Shown here piece by piece: positions 1 to 9,549 of a stretch of 32,667 nt of DNA. Location of the stretch: contig CAYPFO010000034.1 in NCBI GenBank assembly GCA_964410065.1, positions 1 through 32,667 of the forward strand. Direction: 5' to 3'. The notes under the pieces were generated by a model that was not told the origin of the DNA, ran no database searches, and worked only from the letters and a program-made list of their open reading frames with translations. Position 1 is the stretch's first letter. Each line of letters begins with the position of its first letter. This DNA comes from Serpens sp964410065 (GTDB taxonomy: Bacteria > Pseudomonadota > Gammaproteobacteria > Pseudomonadales > Pseudomonadaceae). The translations under genes and the position numbers were made by a program.

Positions 1-7
1 AAGCACC

Positions 8-214
8 ATGCCGCAACAACTGTTTGCCGAGATCCGCAAGGACAGCAAGTACGCCTACCAGATCCGCCATCAGATCAAATACCCCTTCCCGGTCCGCATC
101 GAGCCCGAAGAGGAAGGCTACGTGGTCAAGGGCGGATGGGGTGGCCAATACCGCCTCACCGACGTGCACCTGGTGGTGGTGCATGAAGACGGCAGCAAGA
201 CACGCATCAGCTGA
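8..214 (+). CDS. Small hypothetical protein of the integrated element
   Basis: This 68-residue protein is not one I recognise. It is mixed charged and beta-rich in appearance, with a central glycine-rich stretch (KGGWGGQYRL) and no membrane segment or cysteine pair. The ATG follows AAGCACC, the last part of the ribosome-binding block that also precedes the genes at 271, 409 and 1422, which supports the start even though the window cuts off the rest of the leader. It is the first visible member of a co-directional chain of small genes running to the integrase. A function cannot be assigned. Confidence 0.6.
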   Translation: MPQQLFAEIRKDSKYAYQIRHQIKYPFPVRIEPEEEGYVVKGGWGGQYRLTDVHLVVVHEDGSKTRIS

Positions 215-229
215 TTTAAACACCAGACG

Positions 230-264
230 AGGCGCGGCAACGCCTAGTCCACAACTCAAGGAGA
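230..264 (+). promoter_or_regulatory. Leader hairpin with CGGCAA loop plus strong Shine-Dalgarno
   Basis: AGGCG at 230-234 pairs with CGCCT at 241-245 around the six-base loop CGGCAA. About 13 bases later comes the ribosome-binding block CAAGGAGAAGCACC, directly before the ATG at 271. A second hairpin with the same loop lies before the gene at 1422. The repeated loop suggests an RNA-level control element. That role is inferred. Confidence 0.45.
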
Positions 265-270
265 AGCACC

Positions 271-396
271 ATGCACCGCAAAATTCAAACCCTGTTCAGT
301 CGGTTCACCGGTTGGATTTATCAGGGCCTCGGCCTGGGCGCACTGGTGGCGGCTGCCAACCAGCTGCCTGACCTGCTGATGCTACTGGCTCGCTGA
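271..396 (+). CDS. Very small hydrophobic peptide (41 aa)
   Basis: The ATG lies directly behind a perfect AAGGAGAAGCACC ribosome-binding block and opens a 41-residue frame. The product has a basic amphipathic N-terminus (MHRKIQTLFSRF) and a hydrophobic remainder (GLGLGALVAAANQLPDLLMLLA) that could form one membrane helix. The gene ends 12 bases before the next start and shares its strand, so the two are probably co-transcribed. It may be a small membrane partner of the 312-residue membrane protein that follows. No family is recognised. The ribosome-binding block is the main evidence that it is real. Confidence 0.6.
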   Translation: MHRKIQTLFSRFTGWIYQGLGLGALVAAANQLPDLLMLLAR

Positions 397-408
397 GGAG
401 AAGCACCC

Positions 409-1347
409 ATGCATTCCCATCCCATCAGTGTGCCCACGGCTCGGTTGTTGACCGTGCTGGCTGTTGCGCTGTGCAGCGTGACGGCCGTATCGGTCGGGTT
501 GGCCATGTTCGCGCTGATCGAAGATCGCTTGCTGGCCGGGCTGTTCGCCGGCGCGGCCATAGTCCTGGACGTGGTCAAGTACCTGGCCTGGCCACTGGCT
601 CTGGCCCTGCTGATCATGGGTCGGCGGATCAGCGCCGTCCTGATGATGATCTGCGCGTTGATCCTGGGCGGTGTATCGGGCTGGGCGACTTATGACCGGC
701 TGATGTCCTCGATCCTCACAGGCCGAGCCCAGCACACCGCCATCCAGGAGCAGCGCATCACCGACCTCGAGGCCGCTCGCCGGCTGGATATCGAGCGCTT
801 GTCATCCTTGGATACCGAAGCCCGCTCAAGCCTGGAACAGGCGGCGGATATGCGCGAACGCGGGATGGTCAGCAAGGCGCTGCTGCTGGAAACCAGCGCC
901 TTGCGCCGGCTGGATGTTCAGCGGGAACAGGTGCGGGAACGCCTAGACAGCAGCTCTCGCGAACTGACCGCATTGCGCGCAGAACCTGCCAGGGCGGCGA
1001 GCCTGTCAGAGCGGCTGGCCACCCTTCTCTGCCTGGGCTTTGCGGCCGCACTGGAAGTTGTACCGGCGCTGATCCTCGCGGCTGTACGCCGCCCGGCCAC
1101 AGCGGAAACAGCGCTGGGAACAGTTGAAAGCGAGGCGGAAACCGAGGCGACACGCACTGACGAAACACTGCTGCAGGCGCTGCTGGCATCGGCCTACCAG
1201 CTCGGCCAGGGCGAGCGAATCGGCTTGCGGGAGTTTGCGCGGGATGCGCGGATCGGCAACACCAGGGCCACGCGGATCTTCGGGCTGGCCGAAGAACTGG
1301 GCGCGTTGCGCAAAACAAAAACGCCTGCCGGCTACGTGGTCGCGTAA
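409..1347 (+). CDS. Membrane protein with coiled coil and C-terminal winged-helix-like domain
   Basis: This 312-residue protein has a clear layered design. Three hydrophobic segments lie at about residues 10-35, 43-70 and 73-95. A long Glu/Arg/Leu-rich coiled-coil region covers about 105-205, and a fourth hydrophobic segment lies at about 207-230. After an acidic linker, a C-terminal region (about 250-312) reads like a winged helix: LREFARDARIGNTRATRIF then LAEELGALR. That stretch resembles the gamma domain of FtsK, but the protein has no Walker motifs and no motor domain. The start is supported by GAGGAGAAGCACCC before the ATG. It may tether element DNA to the membrane. That role is inferred, and no named family is claimed. 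Confidence 0.7.
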   Translation: MHSHPISVPTARLLTVLAVALCSVTAVSVGLAMFALIEDRLLAGLFAGAAIVLDVVKYLAWPLALALLIMGRRISAVLMMICALILGGVSGWATYDRLMSSILTGRAQHTAIQEQRITDLEAARRLDIERLSSLDTEARSSLEQAADMRERGMVSKALLLETSALRRLDVQREQVRERLDSSSRELTALRAEPARAASLSERLATLLCLGFAAALEVVPALILAAVRRPATAETALGTVESEAETEATRTDETLLQALLASAYQLGQGERIGLREFARDARIGNTRATRIFGLAEELGALRKTKTPAGYVVA

Positions 1348-1360
1348 TCGGCAGGCGTTT
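1319..1360 (+). terminator. Perfect 12-bp stem-loop across a stop codon
   Basis: AAACGCCTGCCG at 1319-1330 and CGGCAGGCGTTT at 1349-1360 are perfectly complementary, with an 18-base loop that contains the stop codon of the membrane-protein gene. Only three T residues follow on the plus strand, so termination may be partial. It may separate expression of the upstream genes from the gene at 1422. Confidence 0.5.
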
Positions 1361-1369
1361 GTAAGAAGT

Positions 1370-1420
1370 GGCGCGGGGGGCGGCAACCCCCCGACGCCGA
1401 ACCAACCCAAGGAGAAGCAC
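1370..1420 (+). promoter_or_regulatory. Second CGGCAA-loop leader hairpin plus Shine-Dalgarno
   Basis: CGGGGGG (1374-1380) pairs with CCCCCCG (1387-1393) around the loop CGGCAA (1381-1386). The stem continues as GGCG (1370-1373) with CGCC (1395-1398) across one bulged A. The block CAAGGAGAAGCACC follows before the ATG at 1422. The loop and the ribosome-binding block match those before the gene at 271, while the stem bases differ. This is the pattern expected of a selected RNA structure. Confidence 0.5.
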
Positions 1421-1421
1421 C

Positions 1422-1685
1422 ATGCAAGTGAATCAACCCAAGGTAAGCGGGGCCAAGGCTAGCACTAGCGCAGGCCCAGTGGAAATCGTTGCACGTCTCA
1501 CCACAGGCACCTATGTGGCACGGGCCAAGGGGCACAAGGTGACGGCAAGCTGCGCCGAGGGACCGCGTGCGGCCGCCAGGGCGGTAGCCCGCAAGCTGGG
1601 CCTCGATCCGGAATCGCTCCAGGAGCAAACAGATCTGTTTGCCGCTGGGCTCACTGTATTCATCCATCCGGGTGTGGTGGCATGA
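1422..1685 (+). CDS. Small hypothetical protein (87 aa)
   Basis: The start at 1422 is fixed by the AAGGAGAAGCACC ribosome-binding block. An earlier in-frame ATG lies before that block and lacks a comparable one. The 87-residue product has a low-complexity N-terminus, then a basic/alanine-rich middle (EGPRAAARAVARKLGL) that could be helical, then a short hydrophobic end. No recognised domain is visible. The stop codon overlaps the next start (ATGA at 1682-1685), so the two are translationally coupled. It belongs to the chain of element genes of unknown role. Confidence 0.6.
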   Translation: MQVNQPKVSGAKASTSAGPVEIVARLTTGTYVARAKGHKVTASCAEGPRAAARAVARKLGLDPESLQEQTDLFAAGLTVFIHPGVVA

Positions 1686-1885
1686 AAATGCGCACCCGCC
1701 CTCCGATGGCCAGCAAGCACCTGGATCTGCCGTGGCTCTGCGACATGTGCGGCAACGCCCGATCCACCGGCAAGCACACCCGCTGCAGTAAGCTGCGGCA
1801 GCAGCGCAAGGACGCCGCCTGGGCCGCCATCATGGCCGAACAGGAAGCGGTACGCCGCCTGAACAAGGAGGCTCGCCGTGGTTAA
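1682..1885 (+). CDS. Small putative zinc-binding protein
   Basis: The 67-residue product has a CxxC pair (LCDMCGN) followed eight residues later by another cysteine (KHTRCSK) with a nearby histidine, consistent with a small zinc knuckle. A basic then alanine/glutamate-rich helical tail follows (about residues 38-67). It starts by a four-base overlap with the preceding stop and overlaps the next start by eight bases, so it is part of a compact operon. Small zinc-knuckle proteins of this look are common in phage and plasmid accessory regions. The specific role is unknown. Confidence 0.6.
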   Translation: MKMRTRPPMASKHLDLPWLCDMCGNARSTGKHTRCSKLRQQRKDAAWAAIMAEQEAVRRLNKEARRG

Positions 1886-2069
1886 TCAACAGGCTGCAAC
1901 TCCGGCGGCGGCACGCGCTACCGCTCTGCTAGGCGCCGCGCTGTGCCAGCACCGCATCCAACGTACCCCTGAACAGCGCGCCCGCGTACACGCCCTGGCC
2001 GAGATGGCCCGCGTCCTTGGCGTGATCACCGAGGCCGACTGGCAACTGGTGACGGGGGACGTGCAATGA
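1878..2069 (+). CDS. Small hypothetical protein (63 aa, GTG start)
   Basis: A GTG start at 1878 sits seven bases after AAGGAGG (1865-1871), a strong Shine-Dalgarno that decides the start. The product is alanine-rich and helical in appearance (HALAEMARVLGVITEADWQLVTG near the C-terminus) with no recognised motif. Its stop overlaps the next start by four bases (ATGA at 2066-2069). It is translationally linked to both neighbours. No function can be given. Confidence 0.55.
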   Translation: MVNQQAATPAAARATALLGAALCQHRIQRTPEQRARVHALAEMARVLGVITEADWQLVTGDVQ

Positions 2070-2239
2070 CAGCCCCCACCGACAAACAGGCCGAGCTGCT
2101 GCAGCTCACCGCCGAAGAGGAAGACTTACTTCGCCAGGCCGAACAGGCCTGGGCGAAAAACAAGGAACGCGACAGCAGCTCCACCTGGGAGCGCGTCGAT
2201 GACGAATTTGCCAACGGCCCCGCGCCGATGTGTATGTGA
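2066..2239 (+). CDS. Small acidic hypothetical protein (57 aa)
   Basis: This 57-residue frame begins in an ATGA overlap with the preceding gene. The product is acidic and probably a single helix (LTAEEEDLLRQAEQAWAKNKER), ending in APMCM. There is no recognised domain. The overlap, the shared strand and the seven-base gap to the next gene argue that it is translated as part of the chain. It could be a small adaptor or anti-factor, but nothing in the sequence shows this. Confidence 0.5.
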   Translation: MTAPTDKQAELLQLTAEEEDLLRQAEQAWAKNKERDSSSTWERVDDEFANGPAPMCM

Positions 2240-2246
2240 GGTTGGG

Positions 2247-2624
2247 ATGAGCCAGCTTTTTTATCTGCAAGACAGCCGCGGTTATGTGGGCAATGACATG
2301 CTCTTCTGGGCCAAAGGCGGAAACGGTTACACCACCGATCTGAGAAAGGCGGAAATTTACAGCCGCGAAGAGGCCTATCAGCAACACGTTTGCCGGGAAA
2401 CCGACATCCCCTGGCCAAAGGAATACATCGACGAACGCACCCGGCCTGCAGTGGACTTTCAGTACTGCAAACGTGACGAAGCGCTGGCGGGAACCGGGCT
2501 CACCTTGATCAAACCCAAAATGCCCCGTCGCGCGACTTATCGCTGCGATCACTGCGGCTCTTTCATGAGCGAACGGCAACGCTGGAATGAATGCCCCAAG
2601 TGCGGTGGAGACAATCGGCCATGA
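2247..2624 (+). CDS. Hypothetical protein with C-terminal zinc ribbon
   Basis: The chosen ATG (2247) lies just after GAGGTTGGG. An earlier in-frame start at 2199 would overlap the preceding gene and add an unconvincing extension. The 125-residue product has an N-terminal part resembling small phage proteins that begin with a short beta strand and FYLQDSRGYVGND. It ends with a zinc ribbon made of CDHCG and CPKCG separated by 17 residues (about 98-121). Zinc ribbons of this kind usually bind nucleic acid or stabilise a small domain. The stop overlaps the next start. The function is unknown. Confidence 0.65.
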   Translation: MSQLFYLQDSRGYVGNDMLFWAKGGNGYTTDLRKAEIYSREEAYQQHVCRETDIPWPKEYIDERTRPAVDFQYCKRDEALAGTGLTLIKPKMPRRATYRCDHCGSFMSERQRWNECPKCGGDNRP

Positions 2625-2869
2625 CTAACCAAGCAATCATGACCACCCGCCGCAGCGGCAAATCCATTGCCCCGCTCTGTGGCTATGCCCACACCAACGG
2701 CTGGCAGATCCGCCTCACCAAGGGCGGTCATTTGCGCTTCGCCAAGCCTGGCCGGCCGTGCATCTTTACCAGCAGCACACCGAGCGATCACCGCGCCTAC
2801 CTGAACGCCCTAAGCATGCTGCGCCGGGCTGACCGCCAAGCGGAGCAGCTGGAGGCAAGCCATGCCTGA
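2621..2869 (+). CDS. HicA-like small protein of the integrated element
   Basis: The 82-residue product starts in an ATGA overlap with the previous stop. Its central part (NGWQIRLTKGGHLRFAKPG, then FTSSTPSDHRAYLNALSMLRRA) follows the layout of the HicA double-stranded-RNA-binding-like fold: a strand, GGH at the position of the HicA histidine, a second strand and a final helix. Many phages encode such solitary HicA-like proteins, and no HicB partner follows here, so toxin activity should not be assumed. It is the last small gene before the hairpin at 2903 and the integrase. Confidence 0.55.
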   Translation: MTNQAIMTTRRSGKSIAPLCGYAHTNGWQIRLTKGGHLRFAKPGRPCIFTSSTPSDHRAYLNALSMLRRADRQAEQLEASHA

Positions 2870-2902
2870 GCCTTCCACCTAGAAACCACGCTTCAAAGCA
2901 CT

Positions 2903-2923
2903 AGGCCCGACGTCGGGCCTTTT
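2903..2923 (+). terminator. Rho-independent terminator after the small-gene operon
   Basis: AGGCCCGAC and GTCGGGCCT form a perfect palindrome at 2903-2920, followed by TTTT. It ends the small-gene operon 31 bases before the integrase start, so the integrase probably has its own transcription start or depends on read-through. Confidence 0.75.
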
Positions 2924-2954
2924 GCGTGAGCATTAATTTTTACCAGGGGGACAT

Positions 2955-4121
2955 ATGGCAGAAGGTGTTGAGGTGCGCGGCAATCGCGTGCGTGTGTATT
3001 TTCGATACGAGGGTGAATTGTGCCGGGAACCCTTCCCAGGCAGTGCCACTCCCGAAAATATTGCCCAAGCCGCGCGACTGGCGGGCATGATCAATTACGA
3101 GATCAAGGCAGGGACGTTCAGCTATGCCCGGCACTTTCCGGATTCGCCCAGGGTGAAGACCAACACCCTCGGCCACTACATCGACCTCTGGCTCGACATC
3201 AAGCGCAACGAGATGGCACCGTCCGGATTCCGCACTTACAAGAGCAAGGCCGAAACCCACATTCGGCCAGTATGGGGTGATATACAGGCTGATCAGATTG
3301 ACCACCTTGACCTGCAGGCGTGGGTGCAGAAGGTGCTGATGCCGAAGCTGCACAACAAGACTGTGCGCGATGTGGTGAGCCACCTGCGGCAGATCTTCAC
3401 CATCTACCGCACCAGGAACAGGACGGCCCACGATCCGACCGAGGGCATCACCATCCGCCTGCCTGATGCCGATGAGGCTGATCCGTTCGACCGCAAGGAG
3501 ATCGAGCGGATCCTGGCTGACGATCCGGAGCGCCGGCAGGAGCTGAACCTTGCGCAGTTCATGCTCTGGGCTGGCCCGCGCGTGTCGGAATCCATCGCCC
3601 TGGCGTGGGAGGACGTCGACCTCAAGGCCGGGACAGTGAAGTTCCGCCGCTCCCAGGTGCGCAGCCACTACAAGGTGACTAAGACGCGGCGCTCTACCCG
3701 CGAAGTTAGGCTACTCAAGCCCGCGCTGGAGGCGCTGGAGGCGCAGCGCCGATACACCGAGAAGCTGCAACCTGTGGAGATCGATGTCACCGACCGCGAC
3801 AACAAGACTGTGAAACGGCAGAAGGTGCGCTTCGTCTTCCACAAGACTACAACCGGTGCGGCGTGGACTAGCTCTGAAGTGCTGCTCAAGACTTGGTGGC
3901 GGAAGCACCTGGCCAATTCAGGTGTGCGGTACCGGGGGCCGAACAACTGCCGGCACACCTATGCCAGCCAGATGCTGAGCACCGGCGTGGTGCCGCTGGA
4001 CTGGATCGCCGATCAGATGGGCCACACCTCCACGGCGATGATCTGGCGCCACTATGGAAAGTGGATCAACCAGGACGGACCGGACATGATCGGTCTGCTG
4101 GAGCACGCATTAAAGCTGTGA
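2955..4121 (+). CDS. int: Tyrosine-type site-specific integrase
   Basis: This 388-residue recombinase catalyses integration and excision of the element. The N-terminal part (about 1-65) matches the arm-DNA-binding type found in phage integrases (VEVRGNRVRVYFRYEGELCREPF). A core-binding domain follows at about 75-165, then the catalytic domain. Visible catalytic residues are Arg209 in GPRVSES, Arg333 in NNCRHTYAS, His357 in QMGHTS and the nucleophile Tyr367 in WRHYGKW. Box II carries Asn where many relatives have His, a common variation in this subgroup. The ATG follows CAGGGGGA. The gene points at, and ends 134 bases before, the tRNA-Leu 3' end, the usual arrangement for an integrase beside its attachment site. 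Confidence 0.95.
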   Translation: MAEGVEVRGNRVRVYFRYEGELCREPFPGSATPENIAQAARLAGMINYEIKAGTFSYARHFPDSPRVKTNTLGHYIDLWLDIKRNEMAPSGFRTYKSKAETHIRPVWGDIQADQIDHLDLQAWVQKVLMPKLHNKTVRDVVSHLRQIFTIYRTRNRTAHDPTEGITIRLPDADEADPFDRKEIERILADDPERRQELNLAQFMLWAGPRVSESIALAWEDVDLKAGTVKFRRSQVRSHYKVTKTRRSTREVRLLKPALEALEAQRRYTEKLQPVEIDVTDRDNKTVKRQKVRFVFHKTTTGAAWTSSEVLLKTWWRKHLANSGVRYRGPNNCRHTYASQMLSTGVVPLDWIADQMGHTSTAMIWRHYGKWINQDGPDMIGLLEHALKL

Positions 4122-4140
4122 TTCCAGGGCCCAGAAACGA

Positions 4141-4173
4141 AAAAAAGGCAGCTCCGAACGGACTGCCTTTTTT
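4141..4173 (+). terminator. Terminator of the integrase gene
   Basis: AAAAAAGGCAG (4141-4151) pairs with CTGCCTTTTTT (4163-4173) around an 11-base loop. The A and T tracts on both sides mean it can terminate in either direction, isolating the element from the tRNA genes transcribed towards it. Confidence 0.85.
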
Positions 4174-4255
4174 ATTGCCGATTCCCAAAGTGTTCCCAGA
4201 TCGCTCCCTTTTTCGGTCGCCCCCAGAAAAAACCCTTTAGAAACAGCAACTTAGA

Positions 4256-4300
4256 TGGTGCGGACAGAGAGACTCGAACTCTCACACCTTGCGGCGCCAG
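4256..4300. other. Predicted attachment-site core within the tRNA-Leu 3' half
   Basis: The integrase lies next to the 3' end of tRNA-Leu. Integrases of this family often recombine within the 3' half of a tRNA gene and regenerate it. The matching direct repeat at the far end of the element is not in this window, so the exact core cannot be set. Two copies of a TTCCCA-containing motif lie just outside at 4180-4201 and could be arm sites. Confidence 0.4.
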
Positions 4301-4340
4301 AACCTAAATCTGGTGTGTCTACCAATTTCACCACGTCCGC
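4256..4340 (-). tRNA. tRNA-Leu (anticodon UAG)
   Basis: Read on the minus strand, an 85-base cloverleaf begins GCGGACG and ends TGTCCGC-A-CCA. The anticodon arm is CCAGA-TTTAGGT-TCTGG, giving the anticodon UAG. A long variable arm typical of leucine tRNAs is present. The CCA is encoded. This gene is the likely integration target of the element to its left. Confidence 0.95.
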
Positions 4341-4352
4341 GTGGTTGAAACG

Positions 4353-4381
4353 AAAACGCCAGACCTTGAGTCTGGCGTTTT
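4353..4381 (-). terminator. Hairpin with terminator form between tRNA-His and tRNA-Leu
   Basis: AAAACGCCAGAC (4353-4364) and GTCTGGCGTTTT (4370-4381) form a perfect 12-bp stem with a five-base loop and A/T ends on both sides. Because it lies between two co-directional tRNA genes, it may reduce transcription of tRNA-Leu or act as a processing signal. Confidence 0.7.
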
Positions 4382-4389
4382 CTCGAATA

Positions 4390-4466
4390 TGGGGTGGACG
4401 ATGGGAATCGAACCCACGACACCAGGAGCCACAATCCTGTGCTCTACCAACTGAGCTACGCCCACC
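4390..4466 (-). tRNA. tRNA-His (anticodon GUG)
   Basis: On the minus strand the acceptor arm is GTGGGCG paired with CGTCCAC, with the anticodon GTG inside TTGTGGC. The extra 5' G of histidine tRNAs is present at 4466, opposite the unpaired C before the encoded CCA (4390-4392). Known Pseudomonas gene order places Arg, His and Leu tRNAs next to folD, as here. Confidence 0.95.
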
Positions 4467-4507
4467 ATATTGCGTTGTTGCGTTTGCTTGTGCCAAAGCT
4501 GCCTTTA

Positions 4508-4584
4508 TGGCGCACCCGGCAGGACTCGAACCTGCGACCATCCGCTTAGAAGGCGGATGCTCTATCCAGCTGAGCTACGGGCGC
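4508..4584 (-). tRNA. tRNA-Arg (anticodon UCU)
   Basis: The 77-base minus-strand cloverleaf begins GCGCCCG and ends CGGGTGC-G-CCA. The anticodon stem and loop read CCGC-CTTCTAA-GCGG, giving UCU. It is first in the tRNA operon behind the promoter at 4708-4736. Confidence 0.95.
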
Positions 4585-4700
4585 TTAATCATCTGCAATC
4601 TCAGACTGAGCGCGGACTTTTAAAGCTTCGACTGCAGTAGAAATCCTAACCTCTATCCCTACTGCCATCTTACCCAGCGACTAGCTGTGCTCGACAAGTT

Positions 4701-4736
4701 GGGGCGCATCTTAGCGATGCTCTTGCACCTCGTCAA
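4701..4736 (-). promoter_or_regulatory. Sigma-70 promoter of the tRNA operon with stringent-type discriminator
   Basis: On the minus strand TTGACG (4731-4736) and TAAGAT (4708-4713) are separated by exactly 17 bases. The -10 box is followed at once by GCGCCCC (4701-4707), the GC-rich discriminator typical of stable-RNA promoters subject to growth-rate and ppGpp control. The transcription start would lie near 4700, about 115 bases before tRNA-Arg. Confidence 0.8.
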
Positions 4737-4870
4737 CACTCAAATGAAAAAAAAATTCCTGTGAGATAAATGAGTTACGTCAAAGCACCGAGCGCGCATC
4801 TTTGCCCGTGGGCCTCCGCGTGAGAGAATGCCCGCCCCTTTCTTTCCCTTACGATGGTTAACCAAGCGTA

Positions 4871-5725
4871 ATGACCGCACAACTGATCGATGGCAAAACG
4901 ATCGCCGCCACTCTCCGCCAACAGATCGCCCAACGCGTGACCGATCGCTTGCAGCAAGGCCTGCGGGCGCCTGGTTTGGCCGTGATTCTGGTTGGCCACG
5001 ACCCGGCATCCCAGGTATACGTCGCCCACAAGCGCAAGGACTGCCAGGAGGTGGGGTTTCTGTCCCGCGCCTACGATCTGCCGGAAACCACCAGTCAGGA
5101 TGAATTGCTCGGCCTGATCGACCAGCTCAACGACGACCCGGCCATTGACGGCATTCTGGTTCAGCTACCGCTGCCCAAGCATCTTGACGCCTCGCAATTG
5201 CTCGAGCGTATTCGCCCGGACAAGGACGTGGATGGCTTCCATCCCTATAACGTCGGTCGCCTGGCCCAGCGCATGCCGCTGCTGCGTCCGTGCACCCCGA
5301 AAGGCGTGATGACCCTGCTGGAAAGTACCGGTGTGGATCTGCATGGTTTGAATGCTCTCGTCGTCGGAGCGTCTAATATCGTAGGCCGGCCGATGGCACT
5401 GGAGCTGCTACTTGCAGGCTGCACCATCACCGTGGCCCACCGCTTTACCCACGATCTGGAAGAACACGTCAGGCGTTCCGATCTGCTGGTAGTTGCCACC
5501 GGCATCACCGACCTGGTGAAGGGCGAGTGGATCAAACCGGGCGCCATCGTCATCGACGTCGGCATCAACCGCCAGGCAGACGGCAAGCTGCGTGGTGACG
5601 TTGAGTTCGGTCCCGCTTCCGAGCGCGCCGGCTGGATCACGCCGGTACCGGGTGGCGTCGGCCCGATGACCCGCGCCTGCCTGCTGGAAAACACCCTGTA
5701 CGCCGCTGAAGAACTGCACCCGTAA
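4871..5725 (+). CDS. folD: Bifunctional methylenetetrahydrofolate dehydrogenase / methenyltetrahydrofolate cyclohydrolase
   Basis: This cytosolic 284-residue enzyme oxidises 5,10-methylene-THF with NADP and hydrolyses the product to 10-formyl-THF, feeding one-carbon units to purine and formyl-methionine synthesis. Family motifs are clear: YVAHKRKDCQEVGF with the catalytic lysine near residue 56, PCTPKGVM, the Rossmann segment VVGASNIVGRPMALEL (about 163-178) and PVPGGVGPMT near the C-terminus. The length is normal for FolD. It is transcribed away from the tRNA operon and converges on the glp operon. The ribosome-binding site is weak. Position beside the Arg-His-Leu tRNA cluster matches Pseudomonas gene order. 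Confidence 0.97.
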   Translation: MTAQLIDGKTIAATLRQQIAQRVTDRLQQGLRAPGLAVILVGHDPASQVYVAHKRKDCQEVGFLSRAYDLPETTSQDELLGLIDQLNDDPAIDGILVQLPLPKHLDASQLLERIRPDKDVDGFHPYNVGRLAQRMPLLRPCTPKGVMTLLESTGVDLHGLNALVVGASNIVGRPMALELLLAGCTITVAHRFTHDLEEHVRRSDLLVVATGITDLVKGEWIKPGAIVIDVGINRQADGKLRGDVEFGPASERAGWITPVPGGVGPMTRACLLENTLYAAEELHP

Positions 5726-5740
5726 GCGCTGGCAGGCAGT

Positions 5741-5767
5741 AAAACGGCACCTTCGGGTGCCGTTTTT
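5741..5767. terminator. Bidirectional terminator between folD and glpV
   Basis: AAAACGGCACC-TTCG-GGTGCCGTTTTT forms an 11-bp stem with a stable UUCG-type tetraloop and an A tract and T tract on the two sides. It can end folD transcription on the plus strand and the glp operon on the minus strand. Confidence 0.9.
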
Positions 5768-5784
5768 GTTGGGACGCCTGCAGC

Positions 5785-7527
<1,743 letters not shown>

Positions 7528-7597
7528 CTCCAGGTATTCAACGTCTGCTGCGCGAGCTCGCTAAACGTTGGCTTTAAGAAGGAACCGACCCGTTCGG

Positions 7598-7870
7598 TCA
7601 GCCCCAGCGCATCACCGCACATAACCAGACGACGGACAGCGCCGAGGCTATCCACAGATTCCAGTCGGTCACGCCGATCACCAGCAGATGCAGATAGGCG
7701 CTACCCAGCAAACCGATGAACAGCCGATCGCCCCGTGTGGTGCTGATCGGCAAAAATCCTTTGCGCTCGAGGCTCGGAGAGCGCAGCTGCCAGATGCTCA
7801 TGCCCAGCAGCAGCAGGCCGATGCCAGCGAAGAACAACGCGGTGGGTGATGTCCAGGCCATCCATGCCAT
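7598..7870 (-). CDS. glpU: DUF2160 small membrane protein of the glycerol transporter
   Basis: This 90-residue inner-membrane protein has three hydrophobic segments: TALFFAGIGLLLLGMSIW at about 9-26, RLFIGLLGSAYLHLLVIGV at about 49-67, and WIASALSVVWLCAV at about 72-86. It belongs to the DUF2160 family that accompanies glycerol ABC importer operons. The biochemical role is not established. Its ATG starts one base after the stop of glpQ, indicating translational coupling. Its presence between the permease and binding-protein genes is a useful marker that this operon is the glycerol type and not a general sugar importer. Confidence 0.85.
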   Translation of the reverse strand: MAWMAWTSPTALFFAGIGLLLLGMSIWQLRSPSLERKGFLPISTTRGDRLFIGLLGSAYLHLLVIGVTDWNLWIASALSVVWLCAVMRWG

Positions 7871-7871
7871 G

Positions 7872-8672
<801 letters not shown>

Positions 8673-8682
8673 CAGCCAGTCC

Positions 8683-9545
<863 letters not shown>

Positions 9546-9549
<4 letters not shown>

